The position numbers and the translations under genes are program-made. Below, in pieces: positions 8,104 through 16,299 of a stretch of DNA of 51,491 nucleotides (its first letter is position 1; each line of letters begins with the position of its first letter). The notes under the pieces were generated by a model. That model was not told the DNA's origin and made no database searches. It saw only the letters and a list, made by a program, of their open reading frames with translations. Source of the stretch: JAEUPI01 sp035499355 (lineage in GTDB: Bacteria > Pseudomonadota > Gammaproteobacteria > Burkholderiales > Burkholderiaceae_C); contig DATJYZ010000041.1 in assembly GCA_035499355.1 (NCBI GenBank), forward strand, positions 1-51,491, given 5' to 3'.

Positions 8104-8439
8104 TCACGGTTCTCTACCGCCGCGGCTGCCCACGTAGGCCCACAGCCAGTCGATCTGCTCGGGCGTCAGCGTGTCCTTCCACGACGGCATCGCGCCCTTG
8201 CCCTGCATCACCGAGTTGCGAAAGCGATCGGGCTGGTCGAGCGGGAATTTGCGCAGGTCGAACACCGTGGTGCCGGCGTTGACCATGTTGAAGCCGTGGC
8301 AGTGCACGCAGGTGCGTTGGTACTGCTCACGGCCCTTGGCGATGGCTTCCGGACTGAAGCGCGGTGCGTCGCCTGCCGCAGCGGGCGCAGCGACCAGCAT
8401 GGCCGCCACGCCCAGCAGACTGCCCGCAAGATCCCTCAA
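8104..8439 (-). CDS. mono-haem cytochrome c, electron acceptor of dehydrogenase 1
   Basis: The TTG at 8439 overlaps the TGA of the dehydrogenase gene (TTGA) and opens a 111-residue protein with a proper signal peptide (MRDLAGSLLGVAAMLVAAPAAAG). The haem site is C44-V-H-C47-H48. A likely axial Met lies in MQGKGAMPSWKDTLT, followed by the usual C-terminal helix ending near WAYVGSRG. No ATG gives a signal peptide of normal length, so the overlapping TTG is the best start. It is periplasmic, is coupled translationally to the PQQ dehydrogenase, and is its probable electron acceptor, by analogy with XoxG/ExaB. Confidence 0.82.
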   Translation of the reverse strand: MRDLAGSLLGVAAMLVAAPAAAGDAPRFSPEAIAKGREQYQRTCVHCHGFNMVNAGTTVFDLRKFPLDQPDRFRNSVMQGKGAMPSWKDTLTPEQIDWLWAYVGSRGGREP

Positions 8440-10103
8440 GGCTGCAGCGCAAAGGTCCAGACTGAACCGCCCGCAGGAACCGACGCCATGCGCTCGTCGC
8501 CCAGCAGCGCCCAAACACCGCCCGCACCCGAGACGATACTGACGTACTGCTTGCCGTTCTGCTGCCAGGTGATCGGCAGGCCGATGATCCCGGAGCTGGT
8601 CTGGAACTGCCACAGCTTCTTGCCGGTGAGCGCGTCGACCGCCATGAACTCGCCGGTCGCGGCGCCGGTAAACACCAGCCCGCCGGCGGTCGACAGCGTG
8701 CCCGCCATGCTCGGCTGCCCCGGCCACGGCATCTGCCACTTGCTCTTGCCGGTCATCGGATCGATCGCGCTCAGGTAGCCGTGGGGCTGGTCCTTCGGCA
8801 TCGTGACGCCGCGCATGTTCATGCCCAGGTACCACTCGCCGCGCTTGTAGTCCTGCTTGGCGATCTGGTACGGCCAGCTCATGTTGAGCACGTTGGCATA
8901 TGCCAGACCGGTGGCCGGGTTCCACGACATCGGGGTCCAGTTCTTGCCGCCGAGCACCGACGGCCAGATCTCGACGTCTTCGCCGTTGCGCACCTTCTTG
9001 GTCGCCTCGGACTCCACCGGCCGGCCGGTGGCGAGGTCGATCTTGTCGGCCCAGTTGACCTTGACGTACGGGTTGGCCGCCAGCAGCTTGCCGTTGGCGC
9101 GATCGAGCACGTAGAAGAAGCCGTTGCGGTTGGCCTGCGCGAGCACCTTGCGCGTGGCGCCGTTGATCTTCATGTCGACCAGCATGCCCACTTCGGTGCT
9201 GTCGTAGTCGTACGGGTCGTTGGGGCTGAACTGATAGTGCCACACCAGCTCGCCGGTCTTGGGGCGGAACGCCAGCACCGAGCAGACGTACAGGTTGTCG
9301 CCCAGACGAACCTGCGGGTTCCACGGGCCACCGTTGCCGGTGCCCCAGTACACCAGGTCAAGGTCGGGGTCGTAAGCGCCGGTCAGCCAGGTCGGCGCGC
9401 CGCCCTTGCTGGCGGTGTCGCCCGGCCAGGTGTCGCCACCCTTCTCGCCCGGGGCCGCGGTGGTGTACAGGCGCCACAGCTTCTTGCCGTCGTTGGCATC
9501 CCAGCCGTCGATGAAGCCGCGCGTGCCGTACTCGCCGCCGGCGATGCCGGTCATCACCACGCCGTTGACCACCAGCGGCGCGCCGGTCTGCGCATGCCCA
9601 TCCTGGTAGTCGGCGGCCTTGCTCTTCCACAGCTGCTTGCCGGTCTTGGCGTCGAGCGCCACGACCTGCGCGTCGAGCGTGGTGCGGTAGATCTTGCCCT
9701 CGTAGATCGCCGCGCCGCGGTTCAGGATGCCGCAGCAGGCGTACTTGAAGACGTCCTGCGGCAGCTCGACCGGCGTCTTCCAGATCTGCTTGCCGGTCAC
9801 CGGGTTGATCGCCACCGTCGCGTCGTGCGTGGTGACGTACATCACACCGTCGTAGACGATCGGCTGCGACTCGTGGCTCTGCGTGTTGTTGAGGCTGTAG
9901 GCCCACACCGGCACCAGCTTGCCGACGTTCTTGGTGTTGATCTGCGCCAGCGGGCTGTAGCGCTGGTTGTTATAGCCCATGCCGTAGGTCAGCACGTCGC
10001 TGGTGGACTTGCCGTCTTCGCGCAGGTCGCGATCGGTCTGCGCGGCCACGCCGCAAACCACGAGCGCGAGTGCCGCGCCCAGCAAATGGCTTCGGATCTT
10101 CAA
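8436..10103 (-). CDS. PQQ-dependent alcohol dehydrogenase 1, lanthanide-type active site
   Basis: A periplasmic quinoprotein of 555 residues (methanol/ethanol family) that oxidises alcohols and passes electrons to cytochrome c. It starts with TTG 10103 after GGAG; the signal peptide is MKIRSHLLGAALALVVCGVAAQ. Visible features are the vicinal disulfide (YACCGILNRG), the metal-ligand Glu region GGEYGTRGF, the Trp/Asn region GNGGPWNP, and several eight-bladed propeller motifs of the A-x-D-x-x-T-G-K-x-x-W type. The catalytic Asp299 is followed by Tyr and a second Asp301 (PYDYDS). This Asp-x-Asp pair is the hallmark of lanthanide-using XoxF/PedH/ExaF enzymes; calcium enzymes have Ala, Ser or Thr there. 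Substrate range cannot be read. The cytochrome c and MoxJ-like genes follow directly. An operator-like palindrome lies about 160 bases upstream. Confidence 0.9.
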   Translation of the reverse strand: MKIRSHLLGAALALVVCGVAAQTDRDLREDGKSTSDVLTYGMGYNNQRYSPLAQINTKNVGKLVPVWAYSLNNTQSHESQPIVYDGVMYVTTHDATVAINPVTGKQIWKTPVELPQDVFKYACCGILNRGAAIYEGKIYRTTLDAQVVALDAKTGKQLWKSKAADYQDGHAQTGAPLVVNGVVMTGIAGGEYGTRGFIDGWDANDGKKLWRLYTTAAPGEKGGDTWPGDTASKGGAPTWLTGAYDPDLDLVYWGTGNGGPWNPQVRLGDNLYVCSVLAFRPKTGELVWHYQFSPNDPYDYDSTEVGMLVDMKINGATRKVLAQANRNGFFYVLDRANGKLLAANPYVKVNWADKIDLATGRPVESEATKKVRNGEDVEIWPSVLGGKNWTPMSWNPATGLAYANVLNMSWPYQIAKQDYKRGEWYLGMNMRGVTMPKDQPHGYLSAIDPMTGKSKWQMPWPGQPSMAGTLSTAGGLVFTGAATGEFMAVDALTGKKLWQFQTSSGIIGLPITWQQNGKQYVSIVSGAGGVWALLGDERMASVPAGGSVWTFALQP

Positions 10104-10264
10104 CGTTGTCTCCTCATGCGATCGACCATCGGACAGGCCTGCGGCTACTCACTCAAGTGGCAACCGGCCCTTCTTGTTGTGCCGTCGATCGTATGCGCGC
10201 CGACGATCGCCCACCGCCCCGGGGTAACCAAGGGTTGACAGTGCCCGCTTGACTCGAAGCGTCC

Positions 10265-10279
10265 CGGGAATGACTCCCG
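10265..10279. promoter_or_regulatory. operator candidate, copy 1 of CGGGAAT-N-ATTCCCG
   Basis: CGGGAATGACTCCCG is a palindrome with one mismatched pair, embedded in a longer symmetric stretch (CCCGGGA-ATGAC-TCCCGGG, 10263-10281). Related 15-mers occur at 18077-18091 and 25160-25174, each between divergent genes of the same functional set. It sits 161 bases before the dehydrogenase 1 start and 159 before the AcoR-like gene. A MoxX-type regulator is the proposed binder. Confidence 0.55.
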
Positions 10280-10321
10280 GGTGACAGTCGGCCGGCCGGG
10301 CTGCTGGCACCCGCCCCAGGC

Positions 10322-10340
10322 CTGTTTCAGATTGGGACAG
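10322..10340. promoter_or_regulatory. imperfect palindrome CTGTTTC-N5-GGGACAG
   Basis: The ends CTGT and ACAG are symmetric around a five-base AGATT spacer. The shape resembles enhancer sites of AcoR-type activators, which often bind TGT-N-N-C dyads. It lies about 100 bases upstream of the AcoR-like gene and so could serve autoregulation. It was found once only in this window. Confidence 0.3.
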
Positions 10341-10438
10341 CACGCTTCCCCAGCCCTGTCGTCGGGCTTGCGTCCGCGCCACAATCGACGCTGACACCGC
10401 GGCGTGCCGGCAGGCACCGACTGCGCAGGAGACAACGC

Positions 10439-12388
10439 ATGGCCATCCCCACGCCCGGCATAGCCGGCCGCGGTCGCAATGCCCGCCGCGACGATGGCTA
10501 TGTGCGCCCGATCGCCGGGGCGCTGAACCTCGACGCCGCCCACGTCGATGTCATCAACCGCTCGCACGACCGCTGCGCCGCCCTCGGCCTGTCGCGCATC
10601 GAGCGGCCGGACCTCGGCCTGCTCGGCCGCGCCGATCTCGAGATCGCGCGTTCGCGCAACCTGCGGTTGCATCAGCACGCAGCGCCGGTGATGGAACTGC
10701 TGTACGACCAGATCGTCAACACCCACAGCATGGTGGTGCTGACCGATGCCACCGGTACCATCGTGCACGCGGTGGGCGACGACGATTTCCTGGCGCGCGC
10801 GTCGAAGATCGCGCTGCAGCCCGGCGCCATCTGGTCGGAGGCCAACAAGGGCACCAACGCGGTCGGTACCGCGCTGATCACCGAGGTGCCGACGCTCGTG
10901 CACGCCGACGAGCACTTCTTCCACGCCAACCACTTCCTCACCTGCTCGGCGGCGCCGATCCTCGACCCGCGCGGCAACATCCTCGGCGTGCTCGACGTCT
11001 CGGGCGACCATCGCAGCTACCACCAGCACACGATGGCGCTGGTCAAGATGTCGGCGCGCATGATCGAGAACCATTGGCTGACCGACGATCTGCGCAACGT
11101 GATGCGGCTGCACTTCCACGGCCGCGTCGACTTCATCGGCACGCTGATGGAGGGCATCGTCGCGGTGCGGCCCGACGGCCGCATCGTCGGCGCCAACCGC
11201 AGCGCGCTCGAGCAGCTCGGCATGAGCGGCGCGACGTTGCGCATGCAGTCGCTCGAGACGCTGTTCGACACCAGCGTCGGCGCGCTGGTCGACCGCTTCC
11301 GCTCGCCGCTGGCCACGCCGTTGGCGGTGCGCACCGCGCAGGGCCGCCGCTACCACTTGCACGCACGTTTCGACTGGCCGGTGTGGAGTAGCCTGGCCGA
11401 AGCCGTGGCCGCGCAGGTGCCTGGCGCCGCGGTGGTGTCGCCGGCCTTGCGGGCGATCGTGCAAGGCGACGCGTCGCCGGCGGAGTCGCCAGCCGCGCCG
11501 CCGCTGCCGCTCGACGTGCACGCCGCCAGCCTGGTCGAGCGTCTCGGCCGGGCGCTCGAGCACCAGATCCCGAGCGTGCTGATCGGCGAGACCGGCAGCG
11601 GCAAGGAGTGGCTCGCGCGCGCCGCGCACCAGGTGGCACGGCCGGGCCGCACCTTCATCGTCCTGTCGTGCGCCGGCCTGCAGCCCGGGGCGATCGAAGC
11701 GGCGGTGTTCGACGGCGCGCTCGGCGACGAAGGCGCCGGCACGCTATACCTCGACGAGATCGGCGACCTGCCGCCGGCCAGCCAGCAGCGTCTGTTGCGC
11801 CTGCTCGATGCGCGCGCCGGCGACGTCGGCGCGCGCGCCCACGCGCCGAAGCTGCGCCTGGTGTGTGCCAGTCGCGAGCCGCTGCGCGCGCTGCTCGACG
11901 GCGCGCGCTTGCGCGAGGACCTCTTCTACCGCTTGAACGGCCTGACGCAGCGCGCGCCGGCGCTGCGCGAGCGCAGCGACCTGGTCGAGCTCGCGCTGGC
12001 GATTGTCGAGCGCGAAGCGCCCGGCAAAGGCCTGCGCCTGGCCGACGACGTGGTGACGTTGCTGCGTGCGCACCCGTGGCCGGGCAACCTGCGCCAACTG
12101 CACAACGTGTTGCGCACGGCGGTCGCGCTGGCAGCGCACGACCGTGAGATCACGCGTGAGCACCTGAGCGAAGACGTGGTCTAGGACGCGCTCGCCCTCG
12201 ATGGCAGCGCGGCACCGGGCACGCCGGCCGGCGACAGACCTGCGCAATCGCTCGACGAGCTGACGCTCGAGGCGATCGGCGCCGCGGTCGACGCCGCGCA
12301 TGGCAACATCTCCGAGGCGTCGCGGCAACTGGGCATCAGCCGCAACACGATCTACCGCAAGCTGCGCTGGAACCGACCGCTCCCGTAG
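10439..12388 (+). pseudogene. AcoR-like AAA+ regulator interrupted by an in-frame TAG before its Fis HTH
   Basis: ATG 10439 opens 581 codons and stops at TAG 12182-12184. The same frame then continues 67 more codons to TAG 12388 and encodes the missing DNA-binding helix-turn-helix (HGNISEASRQLGISRNTIYRKLRW). Without readthrough the protein has no DNA-binding domain. Domains are GAF at about 70-200, a PAS-like segment at about 225-290 (MEGIVAVRPDGRIVGANRSALEQLG), and AAA+ from about 360 with Walker A at 383-390 (GETGSGKE), Walker B TLYLDEIGDLPP and the arginine region LREDLFYRLNG. The GAFTGA loop needed to contact sigma-54 is absent. It is divergent from dehydrogenase 1, and AcoR relatives control alcohol oxidation genes. 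It is either a decaying gene or a single-base error. Confidence 0.75.
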
Positions 12389-12460
12389 TTCGCGACGGCA
12401 GTCGGACCTTCAGGGAAAGCGCCGCCATGCCCACGCTCGGTGCCCCGCTATAACCGGCGC

Positions 12461-13228
12461 ATGGATGCCACCGGGGCCACCTTGCAGGTGGCAGGCCTGA
12501 CCAAGCGCTACGGCGAACGCGTCGCACTCGACGCGGTGTCGCTGGCGCTCGCGGGCGGCACGTTCGCGGCACTGCTGGGCCCCAACGGCGCCGGCAAGTC
12601 GACGCTGTTCCAGCTGCTGACCGGCCTGTTCGTACCCGACAGCGGGCAGATCGAGGTCGCCGGCCACTCGATGCAACGCGCGGCCACGCGCGCGCTGCGC
12701 GACATCGGCGTCGTGTTCCAGCAGATGTCGCTCGACCTCGACCTGTCGGTGCGCGCGAACCTGCAGTTCCATGCCGACCTGCACGGCCTGCCGCGCGACG
12801 ACGCGCGAACGCGCATCGTGCAGGGGTGCCAGGGTGCCGGGCTGGGCGACGACCTCGACCGTCCGGTGCGCGAGCTGTCGGGCGGAAACCGCCGCAAGGT
12901 GGAACTGGTGCGCGCGTTGCTGCACCGGCCGGCGCTGCTGCTGATGGACGAACCGACCGTGGGCCTCGATCCGAAATCGCGTCGCGACCTGGTGGCCACC
13001 GTGCGCGCCGACGTCGCCACGCGTGCCACGGCGGTGTTGTGGGCCACGCACCTGGTGGAGGAAGCCGTCGGCGCCGATCGCGTGTTCGTCCTGCACAAGG
13101 GCAAACTGCTGGCCGACGGCAAGCCCGAAGCCGTTGCGCTGGCGCTCGGCGGCGGCACGCTCGAAGACGCCTTTCTGCGCGCCACGGCGACGCCGGCACG
13201 CACCCCAGAGACCAAGGAGACCGCTTGA
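12461..13228 (+). CDS. ABC transporter ATP-binding subunit, PQQ-dehydrogenase-associated type
   Basis: A 255-residue cytoplasmic ABC ATPase. Walker A is GPNGAGKS (about 44-51), the Q-loop is FQQMSLDLDL, the signature is LSGGNRRK, Walker B is LLLMDEPTVGLDP, and the switch His is in WATHLVEEA. ATG 12461 is chosen; an in-frame GTG at 12440 gives only seven more residues. It is the first gene of a tightly coupled set: the next start overlaps its stop (TGATG), then come a YVTN propeller, a binding-protein-like gene and an exporter-type permease. The set matches the PQQ-associated ABC group (PedA/B/C-like; the lut lanthanide-uptake cluster of Methylobacterium has a similar make-up). It may move the metal-ligand complex, alcohol or an assembly factor. 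Confidence 0.85.
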   Translation: MDATGATLQVAGLTKRYGERVALDAVSLALAGGTFAALLGPNGAGKSTLFQLLTGLFVPDSGQIEVAGHSMQRAATRALRDIGVVFQQMSLDLDLSVRANLQFHADLHGLPRDDARTRIVQGCQGAGLGDDLDRPVRELSGGNRRKVELVRALLHRPALLLMDEPTVGLDPKSRRDLVATVRADVATRATAVLWATHLVEEAVGADRVFVLHKGKLLADGKPEAVALALGGGTLEDAFLRATATPARTPETKETA

Positions 13229-14202
13229 TGCTCGACTTCGCGTACCGCGCCGCCGCCGTGGCGACGGCGTGCCTCGTTGCCGTGCCCGTGCTGGCGCAGG
13301 GCGTGGCGTTCGTGTCGAGCGAGAAGGACCATGCCCTGACGGTGATCGACCTCAAGACGCTCGCCGTCACCGGCACCGTGCCCACCTGCAAGCGGCCGCG
13401 CCACATGCAGCTGACCCCCGACGCCAAGCATCTGATGGTGGCCTGCGGCGAATCCAACGCCGCCGACGTGATCGACCTCGCCACGCGCAAGTCGGTGCGC
13501 CGGCTGCCGCTCGGCGACGACCCGGAGGCGTTCGACCTCTCGCCCGACGGCAAGACGCTGTACGTCACCAACGAAGACGATGGCGAGCTGTCGATGATCG
13601 ACGTGGCCAGCGGCAAGGTGCTGCGCAAGGTGCCCGTCGGCAAGGAGCCCGAGGGCGTGAAGGTGTCGCCCGACGGCGCCACCGTGTGGGTGACCTCCGA
13701 GGTCGCCAACCTCGTGCACGTGATCGACACCGCCAGCGGCAAGGTGACCAAGAACGTGGCGGTCGGCAAGCGGCCGCGCCGCTTCGCCCTCACCCCGGAT
13801 GGCACGCAGCTGTGGGTGACCAACGAGCTGAGCGCCAGCGTCACCGTGCTGTCGACCAAGGACTACTCGGTGGTCGACACGCTGAAGTTCCAGGTCAAGG
13901 GCATGCGCGACACCGACATCACGCCGGTCGGCATCACGATGTCGCGCGACGGCAAGCGCGCGTTCGTCGCGCTCGGCCGCGCCAACCACGTGGCGTTCGT
14001 CGACGTCGCCGCGCGCAAGGTCGGTGAGCTGGTGCTGGTGGGCAAGCGTGCCTGGAACGTCGCGCTCGACAAGGCCGAGACGCGCCTGTACGTCTGCAAC
14101 GGCCTGAGCGACGACCTCACGGTGATCGACGTCGCCGCCGCCAAGCCGCTGAAGACGATCGCCGTCGGACGCGTGCCGTACATGGCGGTGATCGTCGAAT
14201 GA
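13228..14202 (+). CDS. exported YVTN beta-propeller protein, PQQ-ABC-associated
   Basis: A 324-residue protein with a signal peptide (MLDFAYRAAAVATACLVAVPVLAQ) and about seven repeats of the YVTN type: LYVTNEDDGELSMIDVASGKV, VWVTSEVANLVHVIDTASGKV (each shown in part), LWVTNELSASVTVL and LYVCNGLSDDLTVIDV. This is the periplasmic beta-propeller found with PQQ-linked ABC genes. Its start overlaps the ATPase stop and its end overlaps the next start by 4 bases (ATGA), so expression is coupled. It probably binds a ligand or partner protein in the periplasm. The lanthanide link is by analogy with lut clusters and is not proven by sequence. Confidence 0.85.
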   Translation: MLDFAYRAAAVATACLVAVPVLAQGVAFVSSEKDHALTVIDLKTLAVTGTVPTCKRPRHMQLTPDAKHLMVACGESNAADVIDLATRKSVRRLPLGDDPEAFDLSPDGKTLYVTNEDDGELSMIDVASGKVLRKVPVGKEPEGVKVSPDGATVWVTSEVANLVHVIDTASGKVTKNVAVGKRPRRFALTPDGTQLWVTNELSASVTVLSTKDYSVVDTLKFQVKGMRDTDITPVGITMSRDGKRAFVALGRANHVAFVDVAARKVGELVLVGKRAWNVALDKAETRLYVCNGLSDDLTVIDVAAAKPLKTIAVGRVPYMAVIVE

Positions 14203-15395
14203 GGTTCTCGCGACGGTCGTGCGCCGTTGCGCTGCTGCTCGCGCTCGCCGGCGCCGCGGGTGCCGCGGGTGCCGCGGGTGCCGCGACCATGACCTACAAG
14301 GTGCTGCTGCTCGAACCGGCCGACGATCCGCGGCTCGAGCGCAGCGTCGTCGAACGCGCCTACCTCGGCCACGCAACGGGCCCGGCGTTCGACGGCCTCG
14401 ACGTCGCCGTGAAGGAGGCGCAGTTCGAGCTCGACGCCGCCGGCGTCGCGGTGACGCTCGAGCGCCAGGCGGTCGCCGATGCCGCCGCGGCGCGCGACGC
14501 CGCCAGCCGCGCGCAGAAGGCCGGCGTGTCGGCGATCGTCGCCGACCTGCCCGACGATGCCCTGCTCGCCGCCGCCGACGCGACACCCTTGCCGGTGCTC
14601 GACGTGGGCGCCGCGGCCGATCGCTTGCGCGAGGGCGACTGCCGCGCGCGCGTGCTGCACCTGCTGCCCAGCGAGCGCATGCGCGCCGACGCGCTGGCGC
14701 AGACGCTGGTGGCCAGGCGCTGGAGCAGCGTGCTGCTGTTGGCCGGCCCGAGCGCGCTCGACGCGCAGCGCAGCGCGGTCGCGCAGGCGGCGATCAAGCG
14801 CTACGGCCTGAAGCTGCTGCAGGTGAAGCCGTTCAAGCTGTCGGCCGATCCGCGCGAGCGTGACCTGGCGAACCCGCTGTTGTTGACCGGCACCGCCAGT
14901 ACCGGCAGCTACGACGTCGTGTGGGTGGTCGACAGCGATGGCGAGTTCGCACGCTCGCTGCCGTACCGCACCGCGCTGCCGCGGCCGGTGGTGGGCGATG
15001 CCGGGCTGGTCGCGCTGGCCTGGGCAGCGCAGTTCGAGCGCTTCGGCGCACCGCAGGTGTCGCGCCGTTTTGCCAGGGCCGCCGGCCGCGCGATGACGGC
15101 CAACGACTGGGCCGCCTGGATGGCGGGCAAGGCGATCGCCGCGGCCGCCGTCGCCGCGCCCAAGGGCCCCGCGACGGCGCTGGCGAAGGCGCTGCCCGCG
15201 CTCGAGCTCGACGGCTCGAAAGGCACGCCCCTGACCTTTCGCGCCTGGGACGGCCAGCTGCGCCAGCCAATGCTGCTCACCGATGGCCAGGGCGTGATCG
15301 CGCTGGCACCGGCCGACGGCGTGCTGCATCCGAAGAACAACCTCGACACGCTGGGTGCCGACGCGCCGGAGAAGCTGTGCAAGGCCAGGCCATGA
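14199..15395 (+). CDS. periplasmic binding-protein-like component (PQQ_ABC_bind type)
   Basis: 398 residues. The signal peptide contains a run of Gly-Ala-Ala units encoded by tandem 9-bp repeats. The mature part has the two-lobe type 1 periplasmic binding fold of branched-chain amino acid binding proteins: VLLLEPADDPRLERS, GLDVAVKEAQFELDAAGVAV, VSAIVADLPDDALLAAAD, RWSSVLLLAGPSALD and YDVVWVVDSDGEFARSLPY. It matches the substrate-binding family recalled as specific to PQQ-dehydrogenase ABC systems. It overlaps the propeller gene by 4 bases. Ligand unknown. Confidence 0.8.
   Translation: MRFSRRSCAVALLLALAGAAGAAGAAGAATMTYKVLLLEPADDPRLERSVVERAYLGHATGPAFDGLDVAVKEAQFELDAAGVAVTLERQAVADAAAARDAASRAQKAGVSAIVADLPDDALLAAADATPLPVLDVGAAADRLREGDCRARVLHLLPSERMRADALAQTLVARRWSSVLLLAGPSALDAQRSAVAQAAIKRYGLKLLQVKPFKLSADPRERDLANPLLLTGTASTGSYDVVWVVDSDGEFARSLPYRTALPRPVVGDAGLVALAWAAQFERFGAPQVSRRFARAAGRAMTANDWAAWMAGKAIAAAAVAAPKGPATALAKALPALELDGSKGTPLTFRAWDGQLRQPMLLTDGQGVIALAPADGVLHPKNNLDTLGADAPEKLCKARP
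14250..14285 (+). repeat. four tandem 9-bp units (GGYGCCGCG) in a signal peptide
   Basis: GGCGCCGCG is followed by three copies of GGTGCCGCG in frame, encoding (Gly-Ala-Ala)4 in the hydrophobic/cleavage region of the binding protein's signal peptide. Slippage would change signal-peptide length in steps of three residues without a frameshift. Confidence 0.85.
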
Positions 15396-15453
15396 GTGCG
15401 CTGGGCCGCTGCCAGGCGCGAATCGCGCAGCGCGCTGCGCGCAGGATGGTCCC

Positions 15454-16299
15454 ATGAGCGACGAACCGCATCGGCATCGCGGCCTCCGGCATGCCTTGCA
15501 GGCGATGCGAGCGATCGTCTGGCGCGAACTGGCCAAGTTCAGCCGCCAGTACGGGCGCCTGGTGTCGGCGTTGGTGCGGCCGCTGCTGTGGCTGGCGGTG
15601 TTCGCGGCCGGCTTTCGCAACGTGTTCGGCGTCGCGATCGTCGAGCCGTACGACACCTACATCCCTTACGACGTCTACATCGCGCCGGGGCTGGTGGGCA
15701 TGGTGCTGCTGTTCAACGGCATGCAGTCGAGCCTGGCGATGGTGTACGACCGCGAGATGGGCCTCATGCGGCTGCTGCTGACGGCGCCGCTGCCGCGCGC
15801 CTGGATCCTGCTGTCCAAGCTCACCGCCACCGCGGTGCTCTCGCTGGCGCAGGCGGCGGCGTTCGTGATCGTGGCGGCGTTGCTGGGCACGGCGCTGCCG
15901 GTGCTCGGGCCGCAGACACCGACGGTGCTGCTGGCGGCGGTGTGCTCGGCGCTGATGCTGGGCGCGCTCGGCCTGCTGCTGTCGGTGCACATCAAGCAGC
16001 TCGAGAACTTCGCCGGCACGATGAACTTCGTGATCTTTCCGATGTACTTCCTGTCGACCGCGCTGTACCCGCTGTGGAAGCTCGAGGAATCGGGCGCCGA
16101 CTGGGTGTATCGCGTGGCGCAGGTCAATCCGTTCACGCACGCGGTGGAATGGATGCGCTTCGCGCTGTACGGCAAGGACGCGGGTGTCTCGCCGTACGTG
16201 GTGGTGGGCACGCTGCTGGCGTGCTTCGCGCTCGCCAGCTGGGGCTACGACCCCCAGCGCGGCTTCGGCGCCCTCACCAAGCGCGGAGGTCCACCATGA
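15454..16299 (+). CDS. ABC transporter permease, PedC-like
   Basis: A 281-residue ABC-2 type membrane subunit. A cytoplasmic N-terminus (AIVWRELAKFSRQYGRLVSAL) precedes about six helices, with the conserved ABC-2 stretches YIAPGLVGMVLLFNGMQS, DREMGLMRLLLTAPLPR and FPMYFLSTALYPLW, and the C-terminal VNPFTHAVEWMRFALYG. It belongs to the family recalled as the alcohol/PQQ-associated ABC permease (PedC). ATG 15454 lies 58 bases after the binding-protein stop. The next gene overlaps its stop by 4 bases. With the ATPase at 12461 it forms the transporter core; direction is uncertain because ABC-2 permeases are usually exporters. Confidence 0.85.
   Translation: MSDEPHRHRGLRHALQAMRAIVWRELAKFSRQYGRLVSALVRPLLWLAVFAAGFRNVFGVAIVEPYDTYIPYDVYIAPGLVGMVLLFNGMQSSLAMVYDREMGLMRLLLTAPLPRAWILLSKLTATAVLSLAQAAAFVIVAALLGTALPVLGPQTPTVLLAAVCSALMLGALGLLLSVHIKQLENFAGTMNFVIFPMYFLSTALYPLWKLEESGADWVYRVAQVNPFTHAVEWMRFALYGKDAGVSPYVVVGTLLACFALASWGYDPQRGFGALTKRGGPP

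Larger units (their letters stand above)
10104..10438. other. 335-base divergent promoter region
   Basis: This gap separates dehydrogenase 1 (leftward) from the AcoR-like regulator (rightward). It holds two palindromes, listed separately, and ribosome sites next to each gene. A TTGACA at 10235-10240 has no convincing -10 partner, and no good sigma-54 (-24/-12) match was found in either direction. Short frames inside it show no coding character. Confidence 0.6.

Noticed and set aside
8008..8107. GTG 8107 as start of the MoxJ-like binding protein
   Set aside because: It would translate the dispersed repeat and put 33 non-signal residues ahead of a clear signal peptide at 8008.
10149..10397. 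An 82-codon frame in the divergent promoter region
   Set aside because: It spans the palindromes and has no conserved-looking sequence or ribosome site.
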